Source of the DNA: an uncultured Ignavibacteria bacterium
GTDB lineage: Bacteria; Bacteroidota; Ignavibacteria; Kapaibacteriales; UBA961
Length of the DNA stretch: 15,765 nt
Reading direction: 5' to 3'
Assembly: GCA_937868245.1 (NCBI GenBank)
Contig: CALMMI010000708.1
Span: 1 to 15,765, forward strand
The notes beneath the pieces were generated by a model that worked only from the letters and a program-made list of their open reading frames with translations, was not told the DNA's origin and made no database searches. Every line of letters starts with the position of its first letter. Position 1 is the first letter of the stretch. The translations under genes and the position numbers were made by a program. Below, piece by piece: positions 13,258 through 15,765 of the stretch.

Positions 13258-15429
13258 TCAGTATGTTATCGTAAGCCCTGCACCAAATTTCATGTCGCTG
13301 TCGTAATGTGTTGATATAGAAAAGTACTTGGTAACAATATACCGCAATCCGAACCTATATTCCATATCAGTATTATATACTCCCCACATCCTGAGTCGTG
13401 ATGTAAGTGGTATGTCATCTCTACTTACTTGAAGACGGGCATTACCTGTATGATCAATCCGTACATCAGCAACAATGAACCAAGGGAGTGTATATTGCAA
13501 TCCTAAGCAGACAACTCCTCTACCATTTTTAGTGTCTTTTTGCCCGAATAAGTTTTTCTCAACTTCATCATGATTTCTATATCGCCAATCCCATCCAGCA
13601 TAGAGTGATAAAAACTGATTTTGATCGAGGAAACGCCCTATATGACTTTCACTTTCATAACCTGATTTATCGTTATAACCCAATCGCCATTCTGTTTGTA
13701 TAGTCCACCGTGTATTGGCAAGTAGTATCATACCATCGCTGCCATTACTTTCTATGCCGATTTCTGCCATAGGGTAAAAACGCCTGTCATCATGATATAC
13801 TTCTTTTAGAGCTTCTTCGGGATTGGTGATTTGCGGGTTCGGCGGAGAATTTTCGTAGGTAAAAATTCTTCCCATGCCGCTCATCATGTGGTATAAAATA
13901 TGACAATGAAAATACCAGTCGCCGTATTCTTCCATTGCGTTAAATTCGATTGTATCGGTTTCCATCGGCATTATGTCTATCACGTTTTTTAGAGGAGAGT
14001 ATTCATCCTGACCGTTCAGTATTCTAAAATAATGTCCGTGCAAGTGCATAGGGTGGCGCATCATTGATTTATTAGTCAAGATGATACGAATGTTCTCTCC
14101 TTTTTTCATGAGTATCTTGTCCGTTTCGGAGATTGTTTTGTTATTTACAGTCCAAACATAACGGTTCATGTTACCGGTTAACTCAAAATATAGAGTGCGA
14201 ATCGGGGAGTTGAGCAAAGATGTTTTTACAGGTGATTTGAGCATGGCATAATTTAAGGTGACAATTTCTTTAGTGTGATGGCTGCTCATTGAATCACCCG
14301 GGGCATGATCCATTTGCGTTGCTTCAGGATACATTACTGTATTCATATCCATTTGCTGTAAACTCATATCCATGCCCATATCGTTCATATCTCCTCCTAC
14401 GGTCATCATGTCATTCATCATTTTCATACCTTCGAAATACTGTAATCTGGGTAGAGGTTCGGCTGCTTGCTTCGTTCCATTTCCTAACCAAAGCGTTGTT
14501 GAGCCTATCCGGTCTTCGGAAGTTGCCACAAAAGGGTAGGCAGTGTTGTCATCAGGAATTGTAACAATCACATCGTATATTTCGGATACCCCTACAATCA
14601 ATCTATCTACTTCGGTAGGTTCAACATCTTTCCCGTCCGAGGCAACTACCGTAATTTTCCCACCACCATACGTAAGCCAAAAGTAGGTTGAAGAGCTTCC
14701 ATTAATTACCCGTAAACGAACTTTATCTCCCTTCTTATAGTGTTTCGCCTCCTGTTCAGTTTTACCGTTGAGCAGGAACTGTTCGTAATACACATCACTT
14801 ACGTCCATTGCGTGCATACGTTTCCATTCATTTTCGAGTTTTGTTCCGAAGTACCCCTCTTTTAGAGCTTCCCAGTAATTTTGAGTTGCTCCTTTTTTGA
14901 TTGCATACCAATCGGTGGCATTATGCAATGAACGTTCAATTTGATCAGGATTTTCATCACTCCAGTCACTTAATAAGACCACTTCTTCATTATGTACTTT
15001 TTCGTTGCGCTTATGGATGATAAGTGCGCCGTACATACCGATTTGCTCTTGGAGCATAGTATGCGAATGATACCAGTATGTTCCGCTTTGTTTAAGAGGA
15101 AATTTAAAAATATGTGTGGTATGGTGCATAATAGGTGCAGTAGTCAGGTACGAAACCCCGTCCTGTTCATTAGGAAGAAGCAAGCCGTGCCAATGGATGG
15201 AGGTTTCGTGGTGCATCATATTGTGCACATATATAAGGGCGGTATCACCTTCGGTAAAGTAAAGAGTGGGTGCGGGTATCTGCCCGTTAATCGAGATTGC
15301 ATCAACCCGCGTTCCGGTGTAGTTGACAGTTGTGTCTTTAATAAACAAATCGTAACGAACTGTTTGCTGTGCCGATAAACCTAATGTTACTATCAGCAGT
15401 AGAATGGATATATAGATAATTATCTTCAT
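13258..15429 (-). CDS. Multicopper oxidase fused to a CopB-like C-terminal region
   Basis: A 723-residue exported protein with a Sec signal peptide (cleavage probably after LSA, residue 20). Three cupredoxin domains carry all four copper-binding motifs: HWHG (79-82), HSH (121-123), HPMHLHGH (459-466) and HCHxxxHxxxGM (508-519, type 1 Cys509 and Met519). Between domains 2 and 3 a Met/His/Asp-rich insert (about 335-385, with MKMMNDMM, MNDMGMDM and MDHAPGDSMSSHH) resembles those of CopA/PcoA copper-resistance oxidases. Residues about 545-723 switch to an Arg/Tyr/Trp-rich beta pattern ending in Tyr (AEIGIES, ANTRWTIQTEWRLGY, AGWDWRYRNH, MEYRFGLRYIV, FGAGLTITY), like the CopB outer-membrane copper protein. 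A likely role is periplasmic oxidation of Cu(I) and copper tolerance. The AAGGAAG before the ATG is a fair ribosome-binding site. It is probably cotranscribed with the MauE-like gene 90 bp upstream. Confidence 0.92.
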   Translation of the reverse strand: MKIIIYISILLLIVTLGLSAQQTVRYDLFIKDTTVNYTGTRVDAISINGQIPAPTLYFTEGDTALIYVHNMMHHETSIHWHGLLLPNEQDGVSYLTTAPIMHHTTHIFKFPLKQSGTYWYHSHTMLQEQIGMYGALIIHKRNEKVHNEEVVLLSDWSDENPDQIERSLHNATDWYAIKKGATQNYWEALKEGYFGTKLENEWKRMHAMDVSDVYYEQFLLNGKTEQEAKHYKKGDKVRLRVINGSSSTYFWLTYGGGKITVVASDGKDVEPTEVDRLIVGVSEIYDVIVTIPDDNTAYPFVATSEDRIGSTTLWLGNGTKQAAEPLPRLQYFEGMKMMNDMMTVGGDMNDMGMDMSLQQMDMNTVMYPEATQMDHAPGDSMSSHHTKEIVTLNYAMLKSPVKTSLLNSPIRTLYFELTGNMNRYVWTVNNKTISETDKILMKKGENIRIILTNKSMMRHPMHLHGHYFRILNGQDEYSPLKNVIDIMPMETDTIEFNAMEEYGDWYFHCHILYHMMSGMGRIFTYENSPPNPQITNPEEALKEVYHDDRRFYPMAEIGIESNGSDGMILLANTRWTIQTEWRLGYNDKSGYESESHIGRFLDQNQFLSLYAGWDWRYRNHDEVEKNLFGQKDTKNGRGVVCLGLQYTLPWFIVADVRIDHTGNARLQVSRDDIPLTSRLRMWGVYNTDMEYRFGLRYIVTKYFSISTHYDSDMKFGAGLTITY

Positions 15430-15449
15430 TGGAAGCTTCCTTTGTTTGT

Positions 15450-15472
15450 AAGTTTCTTTTTAAAAGAAACTT
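15450..15472. promoter_or_regulatory. 23-bp palindrome upstream of the multicopper oxidase
   Basis: Perfect 11-base arms AAGTTTCTTTT (15450-15460) and AAAAGAAACTT (15462-15472) around a single T, 21 bases before the oxidase start. It may be an operator or an RNA hairpin between MauE-like and oxidase genes. It has no GC-rich core, so it is a poor terminator. Confidence 0.4.
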
Positions 15473-15519
15473 AATTGAATTTGATTAGTGATTGAAAAAT
15501 ATTGAAGAACAAAGAATAC

Positions 15520-15765
15520 TTACAACACAAGTGCAAGCATGATTATACTCATACCAATCATTAACCCGTCTTCAATAATGGTAACACTACTCATCGGAAG
15601 GTTAAAAACAGCACCCAAACAAGCACATTGAATTTTCCTTTTGTTCATTACACTTTGCAAAACCCCTATGATACTTATGGTCATTACAAGCAACGTAACT
15701 GAACTTGTAACAAGCGGGTTGAAGTCAATCAGATATGCTATACCTAAAGCAAGCTCGGTAAAAGC
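15520..15765 (-). CDS. MauE/DoxX-like membrane protein, C-terminal part (5' end outside window)
   Basis: The minus-strand frame is open from the right edge to TAA at 15522-15520 and encodes the last 81 residues of a membrane protein. Three hydrophobic stretches are visible (ELALGIAYLI, VTLLVMTISIIGVLQSV and GLMIGMSIIMLALVL). The middle loop reads KRKIQCACLGAVFNLPMSSV, with the paired-Cys CACLG motif and the NLP-S-VT-IED pattern seen in MauE/DoxX-family proteins of Bacteroidota. The family includes MauE, needed for methylamine dehydrogenase maturation, and other redox-associated membrane proteins; the two Cys suggest thiol or metal handling. It lies 90 bp upstream of the multicopper oxidase on the same strand, so an operon for copper or redox homeostasis is likely. 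The start is outside the window. Confidence 0.78.
   Translation of the reverse strand, partial: AFTELALGIAYLIDFNPLVTSSVTLLVMTISIIGVLQSVMNKRKIQCACLGAVFNLPMSSVTIIEDGLMIGMSIIMLALVL

Noticed and set aside
14992..15378. Plus-strand 128-codon ORF, the longest shadow frame
   Set aside because: Fully antisense to the first cupredoxin domain of the oxidase, which carries intact copper motifs.

Overview
The window is about 15.8 kb of AT-leaning bacterial chromosome. It suggests a member of the Bacteroidota/Chlorobiota/Ignavibacteriota/Kapabacteria group; the exact phylum cannot be fixed from sequence alone. The main evidence is promoter type: three upstream regions carry the Bacteroidota-style pair TTTG-N19..21-TAnnTTTG. 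Starts mostly lack strong Shine-Dalgarno sequences. The two lipoproteins end in a 'YPNPA...SG.Y' region resembling the type IX secretion sorting/FlgD-like domain, and the MauE-like protein carries the CACLG motif I associate with Bacteroidota homologues. There is no phage, integrase, IS element, CRISPR array or tRNA, so this looks like ordinary chromosome with some accessory operons.

Layout. 1-733 (+): 3' end of cysS (cysteinyl-tRNA synthetase). 734-929: two hairpin terminators between convergent genes. 930-1559 (-): helix-turn-helix repressor fused to a UmuD-like S24 autoprotease with a Cys-Gly cleavage site. 1560-1992: the repressor promoter plus a REP/BIME-like pair of hairpins. 1993-3683 (-): a DnaC/IstB-like AAA+ ATPase followed by cdsA (CDP-diacylglycerol synthesis), probably one transcript from a promoter so close to the start codon that the mRNA may be leaderless. 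4063-5682 (-): two tandem paralogous lipoproteins with a terminator downstream. 5855-9583 (-): a full-length AddA-type helicase-nuclease. 9870-13215 (+): three overlapping genes encoding a coiled-coil protein, a MurG-like GT28 glycosyltransferase and a small membrane-anchored protein. 13258-15429 (-): a multicopper oxidase with a Met/His-rich insert and a C-terminal CopB-like region. 15520-15765 (-): the C-terminal end of a MauE/DoxX-like membrane protein, running off the window and not called by simple ORF finding because its start is outside.

How the genes fit together. The multicopper oxidase and the MauE-like gene share strand and are 90 bp apart, so they look like part of a copper/redox homeostasis operon whose promoter lies beyond the right edge. 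The AddA-like enzyme (double-strand break end processing) and the UmuD-like repressor (probably RecA-triggered) both belong to DNA damage biology but are not adjacent and have no visible shared operator. The best candidate for an undescribed system is the 9870-13215 operon: its genes are joined by TAATG and ATGA overlaps, its first and third products match no family I can name, and the glycosyltransferase carries an unexplained C-terminal extension.
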